NCBI GenBank assembly: GCA_029339195.1
Contig: JAPTJF010000021.1
Location: 1 to 64,000 of the forward strand
Direction: 5' to 3'
Source of the DNA: Micractinium sp. NFX-FRZ
Taxonomy: Eukaryota; Chlorophyta; Trebouxiophyceae; Chlorellales; Chlorellaceae
Length of the DNA: 64,000 bases
Shown here: piece after piece, positions 45,709-56,654 of the stretch
Layout: each line of letters opens with the position of its first letter
Position numbering within the stretch: the first letter of the stretch is position 1
Program-made: the position numbers and the translations under genes
The notes under the pieces: generated by a model
Databases searched by the model: none
The model's input: the letters and a program-made list of their open reading frames with translations, nothing else
Told to the model about the DNA's origin: nothing

Positions 45709-47515
45709 GCTGTTGGGCAGGGTGCACAGAGCGATCGCTTGGGTTCCACTGCGCTCCGAGGGGGGGGCAGCTTTCCAGATGCCTGCCTGCATCTCCCAAG
45801 ACTGTCCTGCCAGGAGGAGCAATCACAGCGTTTGACAGCCGCCAGACTGTGGCTGAGGGTCTGGACGAGACCACATGTTCAGGAGCCGCTGCCGCCGGTC
45901 CTGTGCGGCGGCGGCCGCAGCTGTTTGCCTTCGGCAGCTAACCTTTCTCAGCAGCGTCGGGCCGCCTTGGTTTTCAAAATCCTGCGTACTACGCGCTAGG
46001 CAATGAGGAGCTGCTGTTGTACCGGTACCGCGTCAAGCCAATCAGCCTGCAAGATGTGCAGCGGTGCAGGTGCCTGCTGGTCTTCCGTTGCAGCTGCAGC
46101 CCATTGGCATACGAGGCACCCAGGCCGGCACCAAGGCTGCTCAAGAGCACACCACCCGATCAAAGGTCGACAGCAGGGAAGGAATCATCCCTGATATATA
46201 TATCGCTGATGGCCCTCAAGCTGAAGTGTCAGCCGCCAGCTGGCAGGCAGCTGTTGAGCACCGGCGCCAGCAGCCCGCCCCGGCTGCGCTCAGCAACCCA
46301 CTCTGGCAAGATTGATTATTTACAGCAACACATGTGTGCGCATGACGCGCGAAAAGCGAGCACAACTCGGTAAGAAACTCGACCTGAGTTACCGCGCAAG
46401 GCATGGGTTTCATGGGTGCTGGGGTGCCCAAGCGGCGGCCACGCATTCAGCGAACCAGGGAGGAAGGCAACAGGTGAAGGGCGGGGGAAGGGGCAAAAGC
46501 GGGGCGGAGGCTGACAAGACGCACACAGGGAGTGAGGAAGTCAGCAGGCTGGAGCAGGCCCAAAAGCGCGCCTGCCCAAGTGCGGTGGGGTGAGCTGCGG
46601 CCGGGTGTGACAGTAACTTACGTGAAGCTGCCGTCACTCCCTTGATCAACAGCCCGGGGCTCCTGGGAACCCCTCGACCGCAAGGTGGGGCGGGGGGCGC
46701 TCCCACCGGCAGAAGCGCATCCAAAGGGTACGCGTGTGGCAGGGGCAGTTCCCAGTCTGGGAGACGGGGAGTGGCAGGGGAGCAGGATCTCCGGTGGGAG
46801 CGCCCCCCGCCCCACCTTGCGGTCGAGGGGTGCACACGCCAGCTTCGAGAGAAGCATGAAAAGCCCGCAGCCACTAGTGCAGCTGCAGGCGCGAGGTCGG
46901 CAAGTGCCGAGCCACGCTTGGTGGCAGGCCCGACACGCCACGCACCCTTGGCTGGCCCCTTGTGGAGGCCAGTGCAAGCGGCGGTGGTGTGCTGCTCATG
47001 GGAAAGGACGAGCGCACGCAGGCAAGCCACAACAGAAGGCACAGGAGCCAAACACAGGCTGTTGAATGAACGGCAGCGGGGGGCAGGGCTTGCAGGGCTG
47101 CCCCCTCAACTGGCCCCGCTCTGACGGCAGGCCCCAAGTGCCGACAAAGCCTGGGTGCCGGGTGTGGCACCAACAGGTCCAATCTGAGACACAAACTTGG
47201 TCCTAAAGAAACAAGCCTGAGAGCTGCAGACTCCCTGCTTTCTTCCTCTGCCCGGCCTGACCGGCCCATGTGGGCGCTCCGTGGGCGAGCGCCAGCTCAG
47301 CGCCCGCCCCCTCCGCCCCCGCTCCCGCCGCTCCGCCCGTCGTCCGCCGCCGCCGGCATGCGCCTGCCGCGTGGCCGCCGCAAGCCCCAGCTGGCTGCTC
47401 CGCTGCCCGCCCAGCGTCGCGACTCGCTGGGCAGGGTAGCTTCCTCGCAGCTGCCCCAGGCCGGCGGAGGCAGCCTGGGGGCAGGCAGGGCTCAGCTGGG
47501 GCAGGCGTGGGGCGC
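45709..47515. other. Region between the small paralogs
   Basis: 1807 bp containing the 5' flank of paralog A, a (TA)n-like run at about 46193-46202, the start of duplicated unit B at about 46316, a perfect 40-bp inverted repeat at 46670-46830, and the 3' flank of paralog B. No coding exon was recognised. Confidence 0.5.
46670..46830. repeat. Perfect 40-bp inverted repeat with 81-bp loop
   Basis: Arms 46670-46709 and 46791-46830 are exact reverse complements over 40 bp (CCCCTCGACCGCAAGGTGGG on the left, CCCACCTTGCGGTCGAGGGG closing the right). A transcript would fold into a long hairpin. No obvious target-site duplication flanks it. Confidence 0.92.
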
Positions 47516-49321
47516 TCATGCGCCCATGGCGCCAGACTGGGGCTCGCGGCTGGTGGGCAGGGCGTCCTCCTCCGCCTCTGCCTGCACAGCGGGGTAGACG
47601 GGTGGAGCAGGCGATACTTAGTTGTATTGGGGCAGGCGGGGAGGACAGGGGCAGCAGCGCTGGAGGCCTGAGCAGGCAGGGCACATGAGCGCACACACCT
47701 GCTGCTAGCCTGCCTATCGCTTCACGCTACCTGCCTTCCTCCCCGTCCCTCTCATTTCATGCAGCTCTGAGCCAGGCCATCCCCAGTCTGCCAGAAGCCC
47801 CATCAGTCAACATTATTTTTTTAACTACTGCACCTGATTATGTCACTACACACTCAACCAAAGCCTTCCAGGGTGCGGCTGCTGCCCACCTGCAGCGTCC
47901 ACACCGTTTGACGCTGCGCTGCCCGTCTTCCAACACACATCTCTCATGCAACATATGAGGCCCTCCCAAAGGCAGTTGCACTTGCACCTTCCCCACCTGC
48001 AGCGTCTCGACCGTCTGCCGCTGCATCTCATCCATGGAGCAGTCGGGGCACTGCAGCAGCAAGAGCGAGCGAGGAAACGTGAGATTTGACGACATGGGCG
48101 ATACTTGGGCAGGCAGCCTGGCGGGCAGGTAGGCAGGCAAGCAGGCAGGAAGGCAGGAAGGCATCTGGGAAGGTCTGCCACATCGCAGGGTTGCACCTAC
48201 TTCCCACCGCCCCATGCCACTGCCTAGGCGGTGCAGCCAAGGCGGTCGCACTCTGCCAACCCATACGTCCCGCCCCGCCCACCCCGACCAGTCAACCTGT
48301 GCCCGCATAGGCCTCGTGAGTTACACCGCTCCTCTGTGGGCGCACAGCCCTCTCCACAGCTCAGCAGGGTGTGCCCTGCCGCACCGCCACCGACTCTTCC
48401 CCATCCCTGCCCCCAAGCAGGTGTGTGGGCTATGCAGGGCATGCGCAGCACGCCATCTGGACATGTGCCCCTGTTCATCGGGCTCCGTCGTCACCACCAC
48501 TGCCACCACTGTACCTCGGCCACTGTTCCGCCCCCCTGCGCCCTGCCCCACCCCTGCTCACGCCCTGTGCGCCCCAAACCCCTGCCCTTCGCCCTTCCTC
48601 ACCTCCCTCTCCGCCTTCACAGCCGCCTCGGCATCCGACGCCAGCCTCTCATTCCACCCAGGCACCTGCTTGATGTGCGACTTGGTGGAGCCTGCAGAGG
48701 GCGGGAGGGATGAGGAAATGGGGTTGGGAGAGTTTGAGGGCGGGGACGGGAGGGAAGGAGGCGGCTTCCAAGTGGCGCCATGCCATGCACCGGCTGGGGT
48801 GTGAGCATGGGTCTGGCCTACAAACCCTAACTTAGTTGCCCATCAGGCGCAGCATTTGATGAGGTGTTCGAATAGGGGCAGAGAGGAGATGGCACCAGCA
48901 TGTGTCGGCGATGAGGCTTGGGGCAGACGCTGGCTTCGAGCCCGGCAGGCAGGGCGGCGCCCCGGAACCCTCCGGCAGCGGCAGGCCTGCAGCGGCAGCA
49001 CCCCACAACCTCTCACCGCTCAGGTTCCGCTGCTTCTCCTTCTCCATGACCTGCGGCGTGATTGAGCGCAGACAGGGGGATTTTGCCGTGGGAAACAAGG
49101 TCAGAACCAAGGTGCTGCCAGCAGCTTCCACCCCACCGCCGCGGGCTCCAGGCAGCCTTGGAGGGCACCTTGCAGCCCTCAGACCTTACCTCGGGGTCAT
49201 TGTCAGATACGTGGCTGCCGAAGCCGTAGCACCGCGCCTGCCGCGCTAGTGCAGGCAGCACTGCGCGCCCAGCTCCCGCGGCCAGAAGGCCGCCCGGCAG
49301 GGTCGTAAGGTGCTGCAGCAT
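47516..49321 (-). CDS. Small, probably mitochondrial protein, paralog B (124 aa)
   Basis: Five exons on the minus strand (49190-49321, 49017-49050, 48603-48691, 47997-48050, 47516-47581), same phases as paralog A, 124 aa. The first exon is six codons shorter in the presequence-like region (MLQHLTTLPGGLL to ARQARCYGFG). The core is nearly the same: SHVSDNDPE, MEKEKQRNLSG, HIKQVPGWNERLASDAEA, CPDCSMDEMQRQTVETLQ, end EPQSGAMGA. Differences are conservative (Arg/Lys, Val/Ala, Ala/Ser). The family is unrecognised. Exons 2, 3 and 4 keep identical lengths (34, 89, 54) in both copies, so gene conversion or purifying selection is likely. Confidence 0.8.
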
Positions 49322-50298
49322 GCTGTTGGGCAGGGGAGAGTGATCGAAGGGGAGGTGTGGTTGCCGGAGGTCGCCCAGCTGTCCTACAAGGCCGCAGCTT
49401 TCTAACTGCCTGCCAGCATGATCAAAACAAGTGCTCAACATCAAGGGGCAGCAGGTGCCGTGGCTGGGTGCCTGAGTGACGGCCAGTGGTAGGGACTTGT
49501 TGAACTGGGCGTGGTAGGGAAAGCACACGCCTGCTCATACTGCTTGTCGCCGCCTGTAAGTCCATATGTGGCAATAAGGTGACGCGGCATGTAGGCAAAG
49601 TCACGATAGGGACAAGAGGGCCCGGCTACAGCCGCCTGCAGGTCAGTGGCTGGCGCCGACGCCACTTGCCGCTCCTGCCACCGACGGCCGCGGTTCCTGC
49701 CCTCAGCAGCTTTAGCCTACCTTAGTACCACCGTAGTACCCGAATCCCAGGTGAAATTAAGTGCAATTAGCGAAGGCCCCTGTGCTCATGTGAGATGCAC
49801 ACGTGCAGGCAGTGTGCTAGAGATGGTGCAGCCACTCGAGGGGTGCCCGGTCGTCTTCCCCCGCAGCCGTTGGCACCCCCGACACCCTGGCAGCAGGTAT
49901 CCCACCCCCAGACGCTTTACAGAGACGAGGTCCCAGGTGGCGAGATGAAGGGTAAATCCTACACAACGAGCATGCCAAGCTAGCATCATGCCCAACGCTC
50001 CGAGCATGCTTGCTGCCATGCGACTCGCTGTGCACACAGCGCCCCGTAAAAGCAGCGTGGAACCGCTCCCCGGGGTGGCGCGTGGCACTGCAGGGCACAG
50101 CAGGGTGGCGAAATCAAGCAGCGCTCGAATTCGTCGGCCCTGTGGAAAAGGCTGAGCAGGCGGGTTAACTTCCAGATAAGACGGAGCTCGTCTTCGGAAT
50201 TTACCGGTCCCGCCCTCGTCTGCCGCTCCGCTGGTGCCGGTCACTGCTCGCGGCTGCCCAAACAGCTGCGCCCGTGGCTGCACTGCTGCAGGGCCACT
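49322..50298. other. Region between paralog B and Plus-3 gene 1
   Basis: About 977 bp. It should hold the promoter of paralog B and the unresolved 3' end of the Plus-3 gene (minus). An open minus-strand frame down to 49817 could be its last exon (Cys/His-containing, GRCVHSESHG), but no acceptor both fits the phase and looks strong. Confidence 0.35.
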
Positions 50299-53200
50299 CA
50301 CATTGTAGCAGCGCTTCCCAAAGCCGCAGCGGGAAGGGCTGATGTGCTCGTATTGGCACTGCTGAGGGAAGCAAGGTGCGGCATCCAGGTCGGTGTGCGG
50401 GTCCAGGCTGCTGCACAAAGAGACGAGGGCGGGCGCAGGCAGTGGGCACGCTGGGATCCGGGTGACCAGCACAGCACAGCACAGCACAGCATGAGTGCTG
50501 TTGCCTGCGTGGCCTCTGTGGGAGACACACTACTGTTCTCCTGCACCTACGTACGCCACCGTCTTCCTAAGCAGGTCTGCCATGCATGGCTGGCGCGACT
50601 GGCTGGCCTTGCCTGTCAAAGGGCCGCAGGTGCGCCACCCCGTCTGCAACATACACCGAGTCCTCGAAACAAGATGCCAAGAAAGCCGGGAAATTGACGG
50701 TCGCCTGCGCTTCGCAGGGTGCGGCCAGAGGAGGCACTACATGTGGTCACCATGCAGCCAGGCAGGCGCTTGGCCCGCACTCAGAACACGGACCACACAT
50801 CTGCAATGCAGCTCTTAGCAGCTCAGCCGCACAGCAACAAGGCCCCCCTCACGCGCTCGTGTCTGGGAGCATAATAGGATGTGAACACAATATGATACTA
50901 TCAACTCACCAGCATCTGCAGGCTCGCTTCAAGCTGCCAGTTTCGCCGCCCCATCACTGCCGAGTGCAGCGTGCTGCTCCACAGGAAGGAATAGTGGCAT
51001 GCCAATTATCAGTAGGGGTGCACGTGTGCATTGTTGCCTGCTCCCACCTCTCGGCACTAGCCAAGCCGGCACCTGCCTGGTGCCTATCCCAGCCCAGATG
51101 CCAGGACGCAAGTGCCAGCCAGCCAGCCAGCACCACGGTGGCACCAGCGCGCCAGCCAACCTGACATGGCCTCGCAGCCCGCCTTGGGCCAGGCTTTGCA
51201 GCAGGGCGCTCTTCAGGTCCAGAAACCCTTGGGCGCCTGCACACCGTGCACAGCAGGCAGGGTGTGCACAGCACGCATGGTGTGCCAAACGCATGCGTGC
51301 ACGTGTGTCGCCCGCCTAGTTGTTCATGAGCACATGGTCAGAAGCACTGAAGGCGCAGCTGGCTGTGCGGGCGCCCGCTGACTGTCCCTGCTGGCGCCCA
51401 CTCTCTCTGGAAGCAGTACATATCTTGCGATACATCAACCTGCACAGAGCGATACAGCCGATGGGCGATGCAGCATGATCTTACCGGGCTTGGCGTGGAT
51501 CAGCTGGCCACGGTCCTCCGACACAAACAGGAATGGCCTGGCAGACAGGAAGCGGGCGAACGCCGCGTCTGCTGGCTCCGCCTGGGCTACAAGGTACGCC
51601 GGCAGCTGCATGCCTGCCGCTGCCAGTAGCGCAGTGGGAGGCAGCGGGCCGTGCTTCAAGAGGGCCGTGAGGCAGCGCTGTTCCAGTCGCACAGTCGGGT
51701 CCTGCGGCAAAGGCAGCAGGCAAGCTTGGGGTGGGTGGCCAGACAGGGCACGTGTTTGTGCAGCCAAGTGCGTTGTGAGTGTACGGACGGCTGGAGAGCA
51801 GCACTCTAAGCAAGTGCAGTGCCAAGGCGCACGGGTGGAAGGTGAGAACAAACAGTGTGCCCCTGGGTTGCCATTTGCATGTCGCGTGCAGGTGAAAGCA
51901 GCAAACGCCAGCACGCGTGCCTGCCAAGACGTGTCGTGGGTGGAAGAAGGCAGCAGAGGTGTGACACCAATAGCACGACCCCCCTCCGCTGATAGTACCA
52001 CATCGCAACAATGCATGAATTATTGGCAACTCCACGCTGGCTGCAAACCACGCTGGCTGCCAAGCCGCTCTGTAAGTGATTCCCGGTCGAGTGAAGTCAA
52101 GTGCAGGTCAGGAACACAACTGAAACACTCAAATGCAGCTCACCCAGTGTTTCTCCGGGGATGCCACCATGGGAGTCACTCCTGCCCCCTCAGCTCGGAT
52201 CTCATCCGCTGTTTTGAAGAGCTTGGCAGCTTCTGGTGCTGCTGCGCCCACTGCTGCTGCTGCTGGTGGTGCTGGTGCCGTGGCAGCAGGCTCGTGGGCC
52301 GCCATCAGGCGCCTGGCAACGGCTGCCGCAGCTGCCCGAGCAGCACCTGCCGGGTCTGCGGCAGCAGCTGGAGGGTGCGTCCCTGAGGGCGCTTCCTGGG
52401 ATGCCCAGGCTGGCTCTGCCGCCGCAGCCAGGCGCGTATTTATGCCTGCCGCAGCTGCCCGCGCGGCAGCTAGTGCATCCGACGGCGCAGGCGCTGGTGT
52501 TACTGCTGCGACAGCGGCTGGGCCTGGCACAGACGCTGCTGCTGCTGCTGGAAGCACTGCTGCTGCTGGTGCTGCTGGCACTGCAACGGCACCAGCGTCT
52601 GAGGCAAATGGCGCTGCTGCCACACGCACTGTTGAAGGTGGTGGTGGGAGCTCATTCGAAGACGCCGCCTCAAGAGTGGGTGGTGGTGCTGGCAGTCTTG
52701 CTGGGGCCGTCTTGGCGGCGGCTGCCTTCAGAGCTGCTGCCACCGCACCCGGCGTCCACAGTGGCTGCTTGGGAGCTGATCGGGGCTCGATCAATGGCGC
52801 CTGTGCCAAAACGGGCAAGTAAAAACGGGCAGGCAGCAGTGTGTGTCAGGAGGACAAGGATGCAGCTGGGACGCCGGCATAAAAGGCCATGAGGCTTGTT
52901 GCGGCAACAGGGCAGCTGAAGAGGGTGCCCACTCGTTGTGCCACGCCACTGTGCCAAGCCACACCGCCAGCAGACAGGCAGCCTTACCGGCGGCTTGCCG
53001 TCAGCTGGTGCTGCTGCTACGGTGGGCGCTGGGCCCGCTTCGCGATGCTTGCCAAGCAGCAGCGCTGCCGCCTGCACAGGTGCCGCCTGCGCAGGAGCAG
53101 CGGCAGCTGATGCAGCGTGCGGCGCACCAGCAGCCTTGGCAGGGAGTGTGCCTGCCGGCGTGCCTGCCCACCTCCCAACCTTCTTGCTCCGAGGGCTGCC

Positions 53201-55707
53201 CGTACTAATACTGCTGCCTGGCTCAGGCTCCTTGCCGCCGCTGATTGTCAAGCCTTTGCTGCGTCCGCCTGCCGTGCTGGCGCTCCGACTGCCGTGCCTG
53301 TGCCCGTGGCTGCACTTGCCGCTGCGGCCCCTGCTCCGGCTTCGGTTCCGGCTCCGTTCTCTGCTCCTGCTGCGTTTGCGGCTGCCTCTCCCCTTGCTCC
53401 TGCAGCGCTGGTGCCTCTCGCCCCTGTAGGCTGCACTTGCGCCGCTGGCGTGGCGTGCATCGGTGCGCACTGCCAGGGCTGCCGCTGCTGCTGCTGCAAC
53501 TTGCCCTGCCTCTGCAAGTGGCTGCTGCCGCATGGCCAGCAGCGGCATGGCTGGCGGCTTGGCCTGCACCGAAGCGGGAACTGGTGCTGCCACCGCAGCG
53601 GCCTGCTGAGCCACATCCTGCTCAGGCTGCTCATCCTCGTCGCTGTCATACAGCAAGTGCATAGCAGCTGCAATTCGAGCCTGCGCCCCTGCCTGCCCCG
53701 CTGGCTGCTGCTGCCGCAGCCCGCCTGGCGCAGTACTTGCCGCTGCTGCTGCTGCCAGTCCCGCTGGAAGCTGGATGGGCTGAGCTGAGATCTGGCTAGA
53801 TGGCGTAGCGCTCAGCTGCCCTTTTGCTGCCGGCAGAGGGGCAGACCCCATCTGATGCGCTGTCAGGGGCGACCCTGCTGCTGGCTGCTGCACTGGCCGG
53901 GGCACCACCGCTGGCAGCTGCTGCTGCTGTTTCTGCAGCCACTTCTGCCTCCTTTCGTCCCGCAGGTCTGCCGGCGGCTGCAGAGCTGGGGACAGCACCA
54001 GAGCGCTGCCCAATCGCGCCAAATTTTGCTGCCTGCTGTGCAACTGCACGAGAGCGCCGTGAGCTGGCTGGTGGGGCGGTTGCGGCACCACATCAGCAAG
54101 GTGCACGCTGCCCACATATCCCCAGGCCCGGTGCTCCAAATCCAGCAACTCGCCAGCCAGAAAGGACAGCGCCCCAGGGGGCAGCACCGGGCCGCCCGAC
54201 AGTGGGTCCCTGCAACAGCAGACAGCGGGTGTGCCGCCAATGGGCAGCCTTGTGAGCAGCACAGGCGCAGGTGCAACCACTTGTTCCAGTGCGGCTGCTC
54301 CTCAGCCCAGCAGGCAGGCTGACAGGCAGCAGAGCAGGTGACAGGCCAGGCGCTGCCAGCTCATCTCACATGGTCAGGCACTGCGGCCAGCTGGTGGCCA
54401 GCTGGTGCTGCCACCGAAGCGACGCCACCTGCACTGGTTGGAGCAGCGCAAAGTCCGTGTAAGGGGTGGGCCACGTGATGCATGATGCAGCTTGCCAGGC
54501 TTGAGCAAGCACAGCAGAAGAAGGTGCGGCAGGAGGGCTCCCCATCACATACCACCACATACCTGGCCTGCCGTCCAGGCACCACTTCCAGCCTTTTCCA
54601 TGAAAGAAGACAGCTCCCGCACTTCTCGCTCTTCGGGCGGCGCCGCCTCCACCCCCTGCCGCGCGCCAGACACTTGCTGCGGCCGGCAGCGTAGCGTCTC
54701 GCCGTGCTGCACAGCGGGTGGCGGCCGTGGAAGCGTGCCGGGATGGGACGAACCAGTATGGGGGGGGGATGGCGGCGGCACCAGTGTGGTGCCATTGTGC
54801 GACATCATTGTTGGGCCGTGACGGCGCTGCCGACACCAGTGAGTCGGTGCATCCTCCCTTGCGCACGCATTCCCGGGACCACATAGTCGCAGGGTCTCAC
54901 CCTGAAGGTCAGCAGCCCATCCTCTCCCACGCACTCAATCTCACGCAGCTGGTAGCCGCCCTGCACCAACGATTGTTGAAAACATCATGTGTGTGTGTGG
55001 TCTGCAGGAAAGCGGCAGTTGTCAACCAAAGCCCCGGGCACGGCGGGCAAGCGCCACGGCAGGGAGCCGGCCAGGCACTCACCCGCTGTATGCGTACCAG
55101 CAGGCCACGCAGCAGGCTGAACCCGCTGCCGGCGCCTGCGCAGCATGGAGGGCGTGCTGAGTCTGTTGTAAACTACCGGATGCGGCTTGGCGGGCAAGCA
55201 GGCACCTAATCCACTTGCTTCCACCGGCCTGCAATGCAGTGCCCCCCTAAGCCCGCCAGACCAAAGCCTCGCACTATGCAAGGCTGTCCCGCTCTGATGC
55301 AGCACTCAGCACCCAGCAAGCGCCGCACCTTGCAGAGCACGCTCCAGCGGCAGAGCCGCCACCAGCTGCTCTCGGCTCAGCAGCAGGCGGCACGCATTGT
55401 GTGCGTCCAGCGCTGCAGGCGCCTGGAGCTGCCAGGGTTGAGGGTCAGCGGCCCCCGCTGAAGCGGGGGGCGGGAAGCAGGCGGTTGCTGTTGTGGGCTG
55501 CAGTGGCTGAGGGCAGCGCTGGCCCGAAGCTACAAGGTTCTCGTTCTCCATGACTGTCCGTGCCACTTGAGCCGTCGAGGTCTGCAATGGGCAAGGGCCG
55601 GGTTGGAGGGCAGCTGGTGGCGCCGCCGGCGGGAGCAAGAGCGCACCCTCGAGGGGTGCAGCTGCTGGCAGGAAGGGGCCTCGGCTGCAGCGCAAAGTAT
55701 GCACCAT
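50299..55707 (-). CDS. Plus-3 domain protein, copy 1, with possible CCCH-type zinc finger; 3' end unresolved
   Basis: Plus-3 domains, as in Rtf1 and plant NERD-type proteins, bind nucleic acid or phosphorylated elongation factors. Exons: 55705-55707 (ATG alone, proposed), 55329-55581, 55083-55135, 54901-54960, 54563-54706, 54370-54428, 52988-54209, 52144-52800, 51485-51701, 51161-51236, 50299-50410. The Plus-3 core is spread over exons 2-5: CRLLLSREQLVAAL, GLLVRIQR, GGYQLREIECVGEDGLL, then HGETLRCRPQQVSG. Then come WQHQLATSWPQ, LAGELLDLEHRAWGY and long low-complexity Gln/Ala/Ser-Arg sequence. The 51.5-51.7 kb exon is helical (VRLEQRCLTALLKHGPLPP). The 50.3-50.4 kb exon has CFPQQCQYEH and CGFGKRC, Cys/His spacing like a CCCH finger; its link to this gene is probable, and a further exon near 50.93-50.99 kb is possible. 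Confidence 0.7.
50467..50491. repeat. Short (GCACA)n pentanucleotide array
   Basis: Five units, the complement of the TGCTG satellite of the dynamin and TRM1 introns. It lies just beyond the acceptor of the 50.3-50.4 kb exon on the minus strand. Confidence 0.85.
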
Positions 55708-56330
55708 GCCGGCGACGGTCGCCACAGCCAAGGCCGAGACGGCGAGGCCAGGGTTGAAGTATGAAACGCGGCGCGAGCGCTACCTGGAGCGCTACCGAGC
55801 GGGGCTCATCGAGGGTGCAACAAAGATAGTAACATGCGGAATGCGAGCGACGAGGAGTCCAGGGAGCGGCTTTCTGGTGGCCGCTCGCGTTGCGGCGCCA
55901 TCACAGCACAGCACACCGGAGAGAGAGGTAGGGACAGCACACTGTGACAGGGGGACAGCAGCACACAGCCTGTACATTGCTTTCGCATTATGCGTCTTCT
56001 GAAAGAATAAAATCCAAGGATTACAAGTGCGACAGGCACATGGTGGCGCGTCGCGTGAACACTAAACCTGTGGGTGGCGAAGGGGGCCCGGCACTGCTGC
56101 CGTGGCCGCCCTGCTCCGGCGTGCCGCCGCCGGTGACCAGCAGCAGGCCGTCAGTCAGCATGCCGCCGTGGCCAACAGGAGCAGCAGCATGCGGAAAAGG
56201 ACTCCAACGAGCAAATGCCATCAGCAGGACCATACGCCATTTAAGGAGCCGAAGCGCAGCTTTGGAGGCGAGAAGACGGAGAGACCCTAGCTGCTGCACG
56301 CCCGGCGGCCACAGCGTAGCAAAGCGCACA
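52144..56330. repeat. Tandem segmental duplication of the Plus-3 gene, unit 1
   Basis: Direct repeat of about 57326-61630, spacing about 5.05 kb near the 5' ends. It covers the first eight Plus-3 exons, the 5' flank (CAGGGAGCGGCTTTCTGG and KYETRRERYLER-coding sequence shared) and a piece of the neighbouring SMG1-like gene. Confidence 0.88.
56040..56330 (-). pseudogene. Truncated SMG1-like fragment left by the duplication
   Basis: On the minus strand it encodes HAAAPVGHGGMLTDGLLL, matching HAAAPAGHGGMLTGGLLL of the SMG1-like gene at about 61.5 kb. The FATC-coding part seen at 61252-61450 has no counterpart here; the sequence on the far side of the gap (CATGGTGGCGYGT) resumes the match with the 3' flank. 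It is therefore a non-functional remnant with an internal deletion and no kinase or FATC domain. Confidence 0.75.
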
Positions 56331-56654
56331 CCATAATTTCAAGTCCCGCCGCCCTCGCCCTATGCGTGGCTCAAACCACTACAGGCTCACATGGGCTCTA
56401 CTTGCACGATACAAAGGTACAGTACGACACAGACAAACAGCCGGGCAATGTCCCAGTGCCAAAAGCTCGAGGCGACCTGCTGCCGGCCCCGCCACAGACC
56501 GCTGCCAAACAGCTGTGCACGAATAGGATGCTGGGGGCGGAAGAGGCGCCCTGTGGCGCCTCACGCAGCAAGTGAGTATCACGCAGACGCTCAGGCCGTG
56601 TCTGCTCCACTTACGGGGCGACGCGGGGAGTGGAGCCGCTAGTCTGCCAGCCAG

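Larger units (their letters stand above)
43068..45800. repeat. Tandem segmental duplication, unit A
   Basis: Left copy of a unit repeated at about 46316-49420 in direct orientation, spacing about 3.3-3.6 kb. It includes small gene copy A and its 3' flank. Exons match closely, introns loosely, and some intergenic blocks closely. Confidence 0.85.
46316..49420. repeat. Tandem segmental duplication, unit B
   Basis: Right copy of the unit beginning at 43068. It starts at TTACAGCAACRCATGTGTGC, shared by both. It carries paralog B. A block with the 40-bp inverted repeat is present here and not seen at the matching place in unit A. Confidence 0.85.

Noticed and set aside
49817..50098. Terminal exon of Plus-3 gene 1 (frame with GRCVHSESHG)
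   Set aside because: The frame is open and Cys/His-bearing, but the only phase-compatible acceptor (GGGGAG) is poor. Left unresolved rather than called.
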